Source: Plantibacter flavus (lineage in GTDB: Bacteria; Actinomycetota; Actinomycetes; Actinomycetales; Microbacteriaceae). From it: DNA of 64,000 nucleotides. This document shows, one piece after another, positions 54,510 through 63,424 of this stretch. Both the position numbers and the translations under genes were made by a program. Under the pieces are notes generated by a model. It saw only the letters and a list, made by a program, of their open reading frames with translations. It was not told the DNA's origin and ran no database searches. Position 1 is the stretch's first letter. Each line of letters starts with the position of its first letter. Where the stretch lies: the NCBI RefSeq assembly GCF_900177615.1, contig NZ_FXAP01000008.1, positions 1 through 64,000 on the forward strand, in the 5' to 3' direction.

Positions 54510-55061
54510 TCACCAGTCGCTGGGTGCCGGCGCCTTCGTGGGCGGGAGCGCGACGTCGCGAGCCCACTGCGCCTGCCACGCCGGCAGGTCGGCCGGCGGT
54601 GGCCCGGTGAGCTCGAGGAGCTCCGCCAGTGGAACCACCCCACCCGCTCGCTTCAGGAAGCGTCCACGGACGAGTGCTTGCGTGTAGATCTCGCCGTCGA
54701 CGACGACCCGGTGCTCGATGAACACCCCTTTGTCGTCGTGGCCGGTCACGCGGGTCTCGACGGTGAAGCGCTGCCAGGGCTGCAGGGACTTGCGGAAGGT
54801 GATGCTCTCGCTGGACACCACGGGATACCAGCCGAGACGCTTGAACCGATCCCAGAGTCCGTTCCGGATGAGGAGGTCGAACCGGCCGAGGTCGAAGATC
54901 GACAGGTACACGCCGTTGTTCATGTGACCGAGCACGTCGAGGTCGGTGGGCAGGACGCGGAGCCCGATCCGACCGACGTCCCAGACACCCGGGCGTTCAC
55001 CGCGGCGGGCTCGACGGCGGGACTGCAACAGCACTGCGATGGTGCGGAAGATGAGGTGCAC
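54510..55061 (-). CDS. Acyl-CoA thioesterase, hot-dog fold (4HBT family)
   Basis: A 183-residue thioesterase. DLDVLGHMNNGVYLSIFDLGR carries the family Asp/His/Asn and helix signature; FRKSLQPWQRFTVETRVTGHDDKGVFIEHRVV forms the sheet. The GTG at 55061 gives MHLIFRTI; the ribosome site is weak, so a start inside the first 30 residues is possible. It is flanked by the two secreted repeat proteins without obvious functional link. Confidence 0.83.
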   Translation of the reverse strand: MHLIFRTIAVLLQSRRRARRGERPGVWDVGRIGLRVLPTDLDVLGHMNNGVYLSIFDLGRFDLLIRNGLWDRFKRLGWYPVVSSESITFRKSLQPWQRFTVETRVTGHDDKGVFIEHRVVVDGEIYTQALVRGRFLKRAGGVVPLAELLELTGPPPADLPAWQAQWARDVALPPTKAPAPSDW

Positions 55062-55184
55062 GGATGCGACCGTATCCCGCCGATGCAGGGTCGTGCAGCC
55101 CCGTTGTCATGACTCGACAACGCTCGGGTCGCGGGACACCCGGTCATCTGTGGCGTCCGACACACGCGGCCGTATCCCGCAGGC

Positions 55185-55628
55185 TCACTCAGCAGCGACG
55201 GTGTTGCCCTCCCCGGCGTCGGTGACGACCGGCGTCGAAGACGTCGCGGCCTTGTTGCCGTTGGCCCCCTCGACGAACACGATGGTGTCGACGGTCGCGA
55301 CGTTCACGAGCGTGATGGAGCTGTTGAACGTGAGGTTCACGACCGCTCCCGTCACCGTGACGACACTGTTCGAGGCCTCCACGACCACGTCGGCGCAGTC
55401 GCCGTCGATGGTCACGTTCGAGCTGTCGTCGACGATGGTCGCCGTACCGTCGACGCACTCGCCGGAGACGTCGGGGATCGCGTACTCCGATCCGGCGGCA
55501 TCGTCGGCCGGCGTAGACGACGCCGAGGGAGCGCTGCCCTTCGGTGACGGGTCCGAGCCGGTGCACCCGGCGAGGGCGACGACGGCGAGGCTTGCGACGG
55601 CGATGGTGGTGAGCTGCTTGTTGCGCAT
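55185..55628 (-). CDS. DUF3060-type lipoprotein, second copy
   Basis: A 147-residue lipoprotein with signal peptide and lipobox ALAGC (C22), a Ser/Pro linker, then the DUF3060 core from GECVDGTATIVDDSSNVTIDG to TLVNVATVDTIVFVEGANG, an alternating beta pattern ending in GEGNTVAAE. It follows the 608-residue secreted Ig-repeat gene by 52 bp on the same strand and is probably cotranscribed. It is homologous in layout to the 35268-35642 protein. Function unknown. Confidence 0.82.
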   Translation of the reverse strand: MRNKQLTTIAVASLAVVALAGCTGSDPSPKGSAPSASSTPADDAAGSEYAIPDVSGECVDGTATIVDDSSNVTIDGDCADVVVEASNSVVTVTGAVVNLTFNSSITLVNVATVDTIVFVEGANGNKAATSSTPVVTDAGEGNTVAAE

Positions 55629-55680
55629 GGGACTCCTTCAGGATGCGGGCCGGGGCGGTGACGGGAGGACGACGCGAGGA

Positions 55681-57507
55681 TCAGTGGGCGAGCGTGAAGT
55701 CGTACCCGGTCGATCCGATGACCTTTCCCCCGACCGCCTCCGTCACCGTGCCGCCGAAGTAGCGGGCCGGCTGATAGTCGTGCCGCCAGGTGATGGTCCA
55801 GTCGCCGGTCCGTGCATCGGCGGTCGTGGAACCGAGGTCGGTGCCCCATGCACCCGTGATCTGCACCCGCGCGCCCGGGTTCGCCGTACCGGTGAACACC
55901 GGCCGCGTGCCCGTGATCGTGTCGCCGATCTTGGGCGACGTCACGACGAGCCGCGGCTGCACGATCGTGAAATCGTAGACGAAGGCGTGCGTCGGCACTC
56001 CGTTCACGAACTGCTTCACGGTGCCACCGGCGTACCGGCTCGGGAGCAGGCTCTTGTTCCACGTGATCGACCAGTCGCCGCTCGCGTCGACCCGCTCCAC
56101 CGCGCCGAGGACATCGCCCCACGCGCCACGGATCTCGACGCGCGACCCCGGCTCGCCGGTCCCACGGAACACTGGGGTCGTCTCAGTGATCGTCTCGCCG
56201 CGCCTCGGCGACTCGACCACCAGGGGGGCGATCGGCTCGTCCGGTGCTCGGACGATGTTCGCCGTGAAGTCGGCGATCGTGACGCGGGAGGAACCGTAGG
56301 TGACCTTGCCGCCGGTCGCCTCGCCGATGGGAGCATCGTCGTTCGCCCGCAGCGTGAACCTCAGCGTGGTCGTGCCGACCGGCAAGGTGCCCCCGATGCC
56401 CAAGCCGTCGAGCGTGAAGGCCGGGTTGTCGACCGCGGTGATCCGCGTGTTCGCCGGGTGGTAGACGTCGATACGCTGGCCACCGGCATCGGCGTTGAAG
56501 GTCGCCTCCACCTCCACGGACTGACCGGGGGTGAGCGTCGGTGTGGGGATCGAGGCGCCGGGCGCGAGCGGCGCGGGCACCGTGAAGTCGAAACGCACCT
56601 GGACATCCGAACCGGTCCCGCTCTGGGTCGCGGTTCCCGTGTAGCGGCCTGGCGCGAGCTGGATCGACGGGACCGACCACGATGTCGAGTCCGCAGGCAC
56701 ACTGGTGCTGGCGAGTTCGACCTGCGCATCCGTGCGGATCGAGACGGAAGTCCCCGACTGGCCGACCCCGCTGAACGTCGGTGTCGGGGTGTCGACCGTG
56801 GCGCCGATCGCCGGGGTACGGAGTTCGAACGGCGCGATCGGCGCCAGCTGCGACTCCACGACGACATCGGCGAGCGCGTTCATCGTGAGCTCGACGAAGG
56901 CGTCGGAGTCGGCCCCGCCCAACGAGTACGCGCTCGACACCGGGTACAGCGCGTAGCCGGAGACCCACTTGTTCGAGACGTACCGCCACTCGAAGGCCTG
57001 CGACGGCGAGCCCGTGCACGTCCGCGCTGCGACGAGCGCCCGGTGGGCGTCGCCCGTGGGCGCCAGACAGAGCGATGAGGACGTCCCCGTGCCGGTGATC
57101 GGCCCGGCCGCACCGACGGCAGGGAGGGAGTACGTTCCCGCGAGCGACGCGGCTCCGCCCACCGAGGACGAGTACAGCCGCTGGACGTTGCGACCCGACT
57201 CCGGCGAGGAGAGCCCGACGTACGCCGAGGATCCGCTGGACCGGTTCTGCAGGACGAGCTTGCCGATGACCCTCGAGGTGCCTGCCGACGGGGCCACGGC
57301 GCCCGGCGCACCGGGGACATCCCCGGTGCCGAACGCGTCACCGGGTCCGTCGTCGTGCTCCTGCGGGTCCGCGATGGACCCGACGGACGGAGCCGCGGAC
57401 GCCGGGGCAGGGAGTCCCACCGCGGTGAGGAGGATGGTCGCAGCGGCCAGGGCCGAGACCGTGGATCGTAGGAGCAGGGAGCGCGGAGCGCGGATCAGAG
57501 CAGTCAC
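55681..57507 (-). CDS. Secreted Ig-repeat protein, paralogue of the 52416-54365 product
   Basis: A 608-residue exported protein with a signal peptide ending near APASAAP. The N-terminal region (about 75-210) has a ricin-like pattern (SLCLAPTGDAHRALVAARTCTG then QAFEWRY). Middle Ig-like repeats follow, one of a different type (PGQSVEVEATFNADAGGQ). The last two repeats (LVVESPRRGETITETTPVFRG and LVVTSPKIGDTITGTRPVFTG) closely match the end of the other paralogue and end in YDFTLAH. No anchor motif. It shares a probable transcript with the downstream DUF3060 lipoprotein. Binding or matrix role inferred. Confidence 0.84.
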   Translation of the reverse strand: MTALIRAPRSLLLRSTVSALAAATILLTAVGLPAPASAAPSVGSIADPQEHDDGPGDAFGTGDVPGAPGAVAPSAGTSRVIGKLVLQNRSSGSSAYVGLSSPESGRNVQRLYSSSVGGAASLAGTYSLPAVGAAGPITGTGTSSSLCLAPTGDAHRALVAARTCTGSPSQAFEWRYVSNKWVSGYALYPVSSAYSLGGADSDAFVELTMNALADVVVESQLAPIAPFELRTPAIGATVDTPTPTFSGVGQSGTSVSIRTDAQVELASTSVPADSTSWSVPSIQLAPGRYTGTATQSGTGSDVQVRFDFTVPAPLAPGASIPTPTLTPGQSVEVEATFNADAGGQRIDVYHPANTRITAVDNPAFTLDGLGIGGTLPVGTTTLRFTLRANDDAPIGEATGGKVTYGSSRVTIADFTANIVRAPDEPIAPLVVESPRRGETITETTPVFRGTGEPGSRVEIRGAWGDVLGAVERVDASGDWSITWNKSLLPSRYAGGTVKQFVNGVPTHAFVYDFTIVQPRLVVTSPKIGDTITGTRPVFTGTANPGARVQITGAWGTDLGSTTADARTGDWTITWRHDYQPARYFGGTVTEAVGGKVIGSTGYDFTLAH

Positions 57508-57576
57508 GAGGATCGAGGCTACTCATCTGGAATATCGCCGTGGGGTCTACCGCCGAATCTGTGGAGAACTCGCCCT

Positions 57577-58701
57577 TCAGTCGGTCGGCACGTGCCGCTC
57601 GTCGGGCCCGACGTACTCGGACAGCGGACGGATGAGCGCGTTCGACGCCAGCTGCTCGGCGATGTGCGCCGTCCACCCGACGATCCGAGCGGCGACGAAC
57701 AGCGGCGTGAACGTGGCCGTGTCGAACCCGATCAGGTTGTACGCCGGGCCCGAGGGGTAGTCGAGGTTCGGCTTGATGTCCTTCCGCGCGACCATGTCCG
57801 CTTCGAGCGTCGTGTACAGCTCGAGGATCTCAGGCTTGCCGTAGTGCTCGGCGAGCCGCTCCAACGCCTTGAGCATCGTCGGCACGCGCGAGTCGCCGTT
57901 CTTGTAGACCCGATGTCCGAAGCCCATGATCTTGCGCTTCTCGGCGAGCGCCGCGTCGAGCCACGCGCTGGCCTGGTCAGCCGTCCCGATCTCGTCGAAG
58001 ACGTGCATGACGGCCTCGTTCGCCCCACCGTGCAAGGCACCCTTGAGCGCGCCGATCGCGCCGGTGACCGCGGAGTAGAGGTCGCTGAGGGTCGAGGTGA
58101 TGACCCGAGCGGTGAACGTCGACGCGTTGAACGAGTGCTCGGCGTAGAGGATCATCGAGACGTCGAACGCGTCGACGACGACCGGATCCGCCTCCTCGCC
58201 GAAGGTCATGAAGAGGAAGTTGGCGCTGTAGCCGAGGTCGTCGCGCGGCGGGACGAGCTCGAGGCCGTGGCGGCGGCGCTGGTCGTAGGCGACGATCGCG
58301 GGCAGCTTCGCGTACAGGCTCGCGGCCTTCACCGCGTTGGCCTCGGGGGTGTTCGTCTCGGCGGTCGAGTCGTTCGCGCCGATCACGCTGACGGCCGTCC
58401 GGAGGGCGTCCATCGGGTGGCTCGTGGTCGGGAGGAGGTCGATGGCGGCCTTGACGTTGTCGTCGAGCGCGCGCTGACTCCGCTCCGACGCCGTGAACTC
58501 CGCGAGTTCGGCGTCCGTGGGCAGTTCACCGTTCCAGAGCAGGTACGCGACCTGCTCGAAGCTGCAGTGCTCGGCGAGTTCCTGGACGGGATATCCGCGG
58601 TAGAGCAGCGAGTTCGTCTCCGGGTTCACCTTCGAGACGCTCGTCACGTCGACGACGACGCCGGCGAGACCCTTCTTGATGTCGCTGGTCGCTTCGGTCA
58701 T
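57577..58701 (-). CDS. prpC: 2-methylcitrate synthase
   Basis: A 374-residue citrate-synthase-family enzyme condensing propionyl-CoA with oxaloacetate. Family motifs: LLYRGYPVQELAEHCSFEQVAYLLWNGELP, AEHSFNASTFTARV with a catalytic His, GALHGGANEAVM, GFGHRVYKNGDSRV and a C-terminal region ending near RPLSEYVGP. The short length and association with prpB and prpD indicate 2-methylcitrate rather than citrate synthase. AAAGGAG precedes the ATG at 58701. It is the last gene of the operon; the 130-bp gap to prpB holds a REP-type repeat. Confidence 0.92.
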   Translation of the reverse strand: MTEATSDIKKGLAGVVVDVTSVSKVNPETNSLLYRGYPVQELAEHCSFEQVAYLLWNGELPTDAELAEFTASERSQRALDDNVKAAIDLLPTTSHPMDALRTAVSVIGANDSTAETNTPEANAVKAASLYAKLPAIVAYDQRRRHGLELVPPRDDLGYSANFLFMTFGEEADPVVVDAFDVSMILYAEHSFNASTFTARVITSTLSDLYSAVTGAIGALKGALHGGANEAVMHVFDEIGTADQASAWLDAALAEKRKIMGFGHRVYKNGDSRVPTMLKALERLAEHYGKPEILELYTTLEADMVARKDIKPNLDYPSGPAYNLIGFDTATFTPLFVAARIVGWTAHIAEQLASNALIRPLSEYVGPDERHVPTD

Positions 58702-58722
58702 GCGTTGCTCCTTTGCGGTGGC

Positions 58723-58800
58723 TCCGGTCACTGAGCCTGTCGAAGTGTCTTGGTCGAGCCTGGCACCCGCGACACCCCTCGACAAGCTCGGGGAGCGGAG
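58723..58800. repeat. REP-type palindrome between prpB and prpC
   Basis: GTCACTGAGCCTGTCGAAGTG (about 58727) and CCCCTCGACAAGCTCGGGGA (about 58776) are facing copies. They separate two genes of one operon and could form a processing or attenuation structure. Confidence 0.7.
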
Positions 58801-58831
58801 ACCCAGGTGGTGTTCACCGGTGCGGGGACGC

Positions 58832-59731
58832 CTACCGGTCGATGGTGAAGTTGAAGACCGAGGTGTCGAAGCGGTTGTAGCCCTCGTAGTCGATCAGTTC
58901 GTAGAGGTCGGCACGGTGCTGCATCTCACCGAGCTTGCGCGTGAGCGAGCCCTCGTCGTTCAGCGTGTCGAGCGCGCGACCCGCGGCGCCCATCGCGATA
59001 CGGAGGAGCGACACCGGCCAGATGACGATGTTCACGCCCACATCGGCGAGCTGCTGACTCGTGAACAGCTCGCTCTTGCCGAACTCCGTCATGTTGGCGA
59101 GGATCGGCACGTCGACCGCGTCGCGGACGGCGGCGAACTCCTCGAGCGACCGCATCGCCTCGGGGAAGATCGCGTCGGCTCCGGCGTCGACGAGCTGCTT
59201 GGCCCGGTCGATCGCGGCGTCGAGCCCGTCGACGGCGGCGATGTCCGTGCGCGCCATGATGAGCAGGTTCGCATCGCGCCGGGCGTCGACGGCTGCACGG
59301 ATCCGGCCGAGCGCGGTGGAGGTGTCGACGACCTGCTTGCCGTCGAGGTGGCCGCAGCGCTTCGGGTTGACCTGGTCCTCGATGTGGAGGCCGGCGAGCC
59401 CGGCGTCCTCGATCTCCTGGACGGTGCGCGCGACGTTCATCGGCTCCCCGAAGCCGGTGTCGGCGTCGACGATCGCGGGCAGCTCGGTCATCCGGGCGAT
59501 CTGCTTGGCGCGACCGGCGACCTCGGTGAGGGTCGTCAGTCCGATGTCGGGCAGCCCGAGGTCGGCGGAGAGCACCGCGCCGGAGATGTAGACGCCGTCG
59601 AAGCCCTTCTGCTCGATGAGCCTCGCCGAGAGCGGGTTGAACGCGCCCGGGAAGCGCAGCAGCTCACCGGTGGCGAGTCGCTCGCGGAACAGCCGGCGCT
59701 TCTCGGCCGGCGTGGTCTCGCTGTACAGCAT
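58832..59731 (-). CDS. prpB: 2-methylisocitrate lyase
   Basis: A 299-residue PEP-mutase/isocitrate-lyase-superfamily enzyme splitting 2-methylisocitrate into pyruvate and succinate. The catalytic cysteine lies in KRCGH (124-128). The metal-binding IVDADTGFGEP and HIEDQVNPK are intact, and IMARTDIAAVDG follows. ATG at 59731 has AAGGGA eight bases upstream; GTG at 59737 is an alternative. Confidence 0.94.
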   Translation of the reverse strand: MLYSETTPAEKRRLFRERLATGELLRFPGAFNPLSARLIEQKGFDGVYISGAVLSADLGLPDIGLTTLTEVAGRAKQIARMTELPAIVDADTGFGEPMNVARTVQEIEDAGLAGLHIEDQVNPKRCGHLDGKQVVDTSTALGRIRAAVDARRDANLLIMARTDIAAVDGLDAAIDRAKQLVDAGADAIFPEAMRSLEEFAAVRDAVDVPILANMTEFGKSELFTSQQLADVGVNIVIWPVSLLRIAMGAAGRALDTLNDEGSLTRKLGEMQHRADLYELIDYEGYNRFDTSVFNFTIDR

Positions 59732-59762
59732 CAGCACAGTCCCTTCGGGAGGTCGGCCGGCA

Positions 59763-61322
59763 TCAGAACAGGCCGGTCGGGTGGGGTGCCGAGGCGAGGA
59801 CCCCGGAGGCGGCCTGGATGCTCAGCTGCTTGACCTCGTCGACGTCGAGTTCCGGGACGCGTTCGGCGAGCGCGAGGAACCGCTCGATCTCCGCCGCATC
59901 CAGGACGTCGGCGGCGAGCGTGCGGAACTTGTGGACGTAGTCGGCGCGCGCGAACGGCCGGGCGCCGAGCGGGTGCGCGTCGGCGACGGCGATCTCGTCG
60001 ACGATGGTCGACCCGTCCGTGAGCGTGATCTCGATGCGCCCGCCGAACGCCTGTTCGGCCGGGTCCAGCGAGTGGTAGCGGCGCGTCCACTCCGCGTCCT
60101 CCGCCGTCGAGATCCGGTGCCACAGCTCGACGGTGTCGGCGCGGGTGGCGCGCTCGGGGCGGTAGGAGTCGACGTGGTGCCACGCGCCGTCCTGCAGCGC
60201 CACCGCGACGATGTAGGGGATGGAGTGGTCGAGCGTCTCGCGCGACGCCGTCGGGTCGTACTTCTGCGGGTCGTTCGCGCCGGAGCCGATGACGTAGTGC
60301 GTGTGGTGCGAGGTGTGGAGGACGATGCGGTCCACCTGCGGTCCCTGCCCTTCGACAAGCTCAGGATCCGCGTGTCGAAGGGCGAACAGGTCAGGGTGCT
60401 CGTGGTGCAGCTTGCGGGCGAGGTCGATCCACGCCTGCGCCTGGTACTCCGCCGAGTGCTCCTTCGTGAAGGAGTCGAGGATCGCGAGCTTCGGCTCACC
60501 CGCGCCGGGCAACGGGACGTCGTACGAGGCGTCGGGGCCGTCGAGCAGCCAGGCGACCACGCCGTCCTCGCCCTCGTAGATCGGCGACGGGCTGGTCTCG
60601 CCGCGCATCGCCCGGTCGACGGCCTCGACCGCCATCTTGCCGGCGAACGCGGGAGCGTGTGCCTTCCAGGTGGAGATCTCGCCCTTGCGCGACTGGCGGG
60701 TGGCCGTCGTGGTGTGGAGCGCCTGGCCGATCGCCTGGTGGATGGTGGCCTGATCGAGGCCGAGCATCGTGCCGATGCCGGCCGCGGCGCTCGGGCCGAG
60801 GTGTGCGACGTGGTCGATCTTGTGTCGGTGCAGGCTGATCGCCTTCGCGAGGTCGATCTGGATCTCGTACCCGGTCGCGATCCCGCGGACGAGGTCGGCG
60901 CCCGTGCAGCCGACGTGCTGCGCCACCGCGACGATGGGCGGGATGTTGTCGCCCGGGTGCGAGTACTCGGCGGCGAGGAAGGTGTCGTGGAAGTCGAGCT
61001 CGCGCACGGCGACGCCGTTGGCCCAGGCCGCCCATTCCGGGGAGACGCGGCGGGCGAGGTCGGGCCCGAACACCGTGGCACCGTCGCCGCCGGTGCTGAC
61101 GGGGTGGCTGAGCGCCTGGGCGCGAGCCGAGGAGACGGGCCGGCGCGTGAGCGAGGCGGCTGCGACGGCGGCGTTGTCGATCACCCGGTTGATGATCACG
61201 TCGACGACCTCGGGCGTCACCTCCACCGGATCGGTCGCGACGCGGGCGAGCTGCCAGGCGAGCTGTCCTTCGCGGGCGAGGTTCTCGTCGCTGCGGTGGA
61301 CGCGCAGGTGGTGCTGGATCAC
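59763..61322 (-). CDS. prpD: 2-methylcitrate dehydratase with an in-frame REP insertion
   Basis: A 519-residue MmgE/PrpD-family enzyme dehydrating 2-methylcitrate. It shows [60 protein letters not shown] and [20 protein letters not shown] typical of PrpD. Residues 314-326 ([13 protein letters not shown]) are encoded by a REP palindrome (60347-60383) and interrupt the loop before VDRIVLHTS; they make the protein longer than most homologues. GTG at 61322 follows GAAAGGAAC. It is the first gene of the prpDBC operon. Confidence 0.93.
   Translation of the reverse strand: MIQHHLRVHRSDENLAREGQLAWQLARVATDPVEVTPEVVDVIINRVIDNAAVAAASLTRRPVSSARAQALSHPVSTGGDGATVFGPDLARRVSPEWAAWANGVAVRELDFHDTFLAAEYSHPGDNIPPIVAVAQHVGCTGADLVRGIATGYEIQIDLAKAISLHRHKIDHVAHLGPSAAAGIGTMLGLDQATIHQAIGQALHTTTATRQSRKGEISTWKAHAPAFAGKMAVEAVDRAMRGETSPSPIYEGEDGVVAWLLDGPDASYDVPLPGAGEPKLAILDSFTKEHSAEYQAQAWIDLARKLHHEHPDLFALRHADPELVEGQGPQVDRIVLHTSHHTHYVIGSGANDPQKYDPTASRETLDHSIPYIVAVALQDGAWHHVDSYRPERATRADTVELWHRISTAEDAEWTRRYHSLDPAEQAFGGRIEITLTDGSTIVDEIAVADAHPLGARPFARADYVHKFRTLAADVLDAAEIERFLALAERVPELDVDEVKQLSIQAASGVLASAPHPTGLF
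60347..60383. repeat. REP palindrome inside prpD
   Basis: GCCCTTCGACA (60347-60357) and TGTCGAAGGGC (60373-60383) are perfect 11-bp arms with a 15-base loop that includes AGCTCAGGATCC. The coding strand reads it as DPELVEG, the usual translation of this repeat when it enters genes. Confidence 0.9.
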
Positions 61323-61409
61323 GGGTGTTCCTTTCGGGTGCGGCCCGTCCGAGTGTGCTGCGGGGCGTCGCATCCTCCAGCCTACGCCCGCGGGTCCGTC
61401 GCGCCGCAG

Positions 61410-61474
61410 CAGGAGAACCGCCCGGGAACAGGACATTTCGCGTGGAACGGTCCTGCTGTCGCGCCGTTCTCCTG
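61410..61474. repeat. Nested palindrome upstream of prpD and the 61586 gene
   Basis: The outer arms CAGGAGAAC (61410-61418) and GTTCTCCTG (61466-61474) enclose an inner pair, ACAGGAC (near 61429) and GTCCTGCTGT (near 61450). The nested layout resembles family A but the sequence differs. It lies between divergent genes and may be regulatory or a fourth repeat family. Confidence 0.55.
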
Positions 61475-61585
61475 GCGCCGTGGCATACCAGTCTCGTTCT
61501 CCGCATCCACCCAGCCCGCGTACAGCGCGCATACGGCGGCCATGGCCAGAGTGACACCCGTACCGAGGAACCGAAGGAGACGACC

Positions 61586-62047
61586 GTGCCGATGCACACC
61601 CCTGGGGCGCCACAGACCCTGCACCTGTTCGGCGACGTGGTCCGAGCCGAGGCGCTCCACTACACCGAACTGTTCGCGGAGAAGCCGTTCGTGCCGGCCC
61701 TGCTGCTGTACTGCTCGAACGGCGCGTACCGCATCCTGTCGCCGGGCGAGGACCACCCCGGCAGTTACGTCGCCGAGGGGCCGCTGTCCGCGGAGCGCCT
61801 ACGCGTGAACTTCATCTCATGGCCGTCCGACGACTGGAACCGGAACGTCGCCTTCCACGTACTCGACTTCGACCGGACGACCGGAGGGTTCACCCAGCGG
61901 CTGCGGCTCCCGGGCGATCCCGAGCCGAAGCACCAGACCGGCCGCCACGCCGAGGTCACCGACCTCGGCGACTGGGACGCGGACACGACGTGGCAGACGG
62001 CCAAGCCGCTCCTCCACGAGACCTTCGAGGCACTCGCCCGCGGCTGA
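61586..62047 (+). CDS. Hypothetical protein, divergent from the prp operon
   Basis: A 153-residue soluble protein with no family I recognise. It is rich in aromatic and acidic residues ([60 protein letters not shown]). GTG at 61586 follows AAGGAG at ideal spacing; an internal ATG two codons later is possible. No signal peptide or membrane segment. It is transcribed away from prpD and might share its control region. Confidence 0.72.
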   Translation: MPMHTPGAPQTLHLFGDVVRAEALHYTELFAEKPFVPALLLYCSNGAYRILSPGEDHPGSYVAEGPLSAERLRVNFISWPSDDWNRNVAFHVLDFDRTTGGFTQRLRLPGDPEPKHQTGRHAEVTDLGDWDADTTWQTAKPLLHETFEALARG

Positions 62048-62148
62048 CGGAGCGAGCGGTGGGCCGAGCGAGCGGTGGACCGAGCGAGCGGCTGGCCGTC
62101 ACCGGACGGGACGAAGCACCGTGTCCGGACGACCGCCGACGGTCGGGG

Positions 62149-62481
62149 TCAGGCGGCGAGCAGCTGCGGGTCGGCCGTCGGGCGCAGCGGGGTGATCGTC
62201 GCGTCGGCGAGCGCGTCCTCGGCCAGCGGCAGCTCGACGACGATCCGAGCCGCCGCGGTCTCGAAGCGGTCCGCGATGTCGAACATCAGCGCGTCGAGGC
62301 GGGTGCGGAGCGCGTCGGCGATGGTCACCACCACTTCGGAGGAGGCGTCCTTCCGGCCGCGTTCGATCTCCGACAGGTAGGGCGTCGAGACGGCTGCAGC
62401 GGTCGCGACGTCCTGCAGGGTGCGCCCCTGTTCGAGTCGACGCGTGCGCAGGGCCGCGCCGAGGGCTTCGCGGTACAACAT
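62149..62481 (-). CDS. XRE-family regulator, ClgR-like, with a C-terminal LLAA tail
   Basis: A 110-residue protein with a lambda-type helix-turn-helix (ALRTRRLEQGRTLQDVATAAAVSTPYLSEIERGRKDASSEVVVTIADAL, about 8-57). The ALGAALRTRRLEQGRTLQDVA and YLSEIERGRKDASSE blocks are those of ClgR, the actinobacterial activator of clp protease genes. It ends PQLLAA; ClgR is known to be a ClpP substrate through C-terminal alanines, and LAA also resembles the ssrA tag. GAAGGAG precedes the ATG at 62481. No clp genes are nearby; a local regulator of the prp or SDR genes is the alternative. Confidence 0.8.
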   Translation of the reverse strand: MLYREALGAALRTRRLEQGRTLQDVATAAAVSTPYLSEIERGRKDASSEVVVTIADALRTRLDALMFDIADRFETAAARIVVELPLAEDALADATITPLRPTADPQLLAA

Positions 62482-62599
62482 GGCGACTCCTTCCGGCTGC
62501 GGACGCGGGCTCCATGACCGCGTGCTCTCACTGTAGGTGCGGCTCGGCCAGGCTCGGGGAGCACACGTTCTGCCGTCAGCGGACAGCGCGGGCCCGCCG

Positions 62600-63424
62600 C
62601 TACAGGAAGATGTCGGGGTAGAGCTCCGACTCGTCGACGCCCGGTGAGTACTTCGCGAGGTCGGTGACCCCGGCCTCCGCGAGGACGTCCTCCACGATGA
62701 GCGACCGACCCGTGAACTCACGCGCCGACGCCGTCAGGACCTCGTAGGCCGCGTCGGCGTAGATCTCCGGGGTGCGACTCTTCGCCAGGAGGGCCTCGCC
62801 GCCGAGGATGTTGCCGACCGCCGCCGTCTTGATCGTCGTCTTCGGCCAGAGCGTGTTCGCGGCGATGCCGTCGCGTCCGAACTCGGCCGCGAGACCGAGC
62901 GTCACCATCGACATGCCGTACTTCGCGAGCGTGTAGCCGGTGTGCGCGCCGAGCCACTTCGGGTCGAGGTTGAGCGGCGGGGACAGCGACAGGATGTGCG
63001 GGTTCTCCGCGTCCTTCAGCATGGGGATGGCCGCCCGCGACAGCATGAACGTGCCACGCACGTTCACGTCCTGCATGAGGTCGTACCGTTTCGCGTCGAG
63101 GTCGAGGGTGCGCGCGAGGCTGATGACGCTCGCGTTGTTGACGACGATGTCGATGCCGCCGAACTCACCGGCGGTCTCGAACACGGCCCGCGTGATGTCG
63201 TCGTCGTTCCGGACGTCGCCGAGGATCGGGAGCGCCTGCCCACCGGCTTCGCGAATCGCGTCAGCTGCGGTGTGGATCGTCCCCTCGAGGCGGGGATCGG
63301 GGGTGTCGGTCTTGGCGAGGATCGCGACGTTCGCGCCGTCGCGGGCCGCACGCAGGGCGATCGCGAGGCCGATGCCGCGGCTCCCGCCCGACATGAGGAT
63401 GGTCTTGCCGGCGAGGGTGGTCAT
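62600..63424 (-). CDS. Short-chain dehydrogenase/reductase, HSDL2-like
   Basis: A 274-residue SDR: GGSRGIGLAIALRAARDGANVAILAKT, NNAS, a substrate-site LSLSPPLNLDPKW and the catalytic Tyr/Lys in YTLAKYGMS. The long NVRGTFMLSRAAIPMLK block and LSPPLN in place of VSS match human HSDL2 and bacterial relatives of unknown fatty-acyl substrate. Its ATG overlaps the stop of the enoyl-CoA hydratase gene (ATGA), so both act in one operon, probably on acyl-CoA or hydroxyacyl substrates. Confidence 0.88.
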   Translation of the reverse strand: MTTLAGKTILMSGGSRGIGLAIALRAARDGANVAILAKTDTPDPRLEGTIHTAADAIREAGGQALPILGDVRNDDDITRAVFETAGEFGGIDIVVNNASVISLARTLDLDAKRYDLMQDVNVRGTFMLSRAAIPMLKDAENPHILSLSPPLNLDPKWLGAHTGYTLAKYGMSMVTLGLAAEFGRDGIAANTLWPKTTIKTAAVGNILGGEALLAKSRTPEIYADAAYEVLTASAREFTGRSLIVEDVLAEAGVTDLAKYSPGVDESELYPDIFL

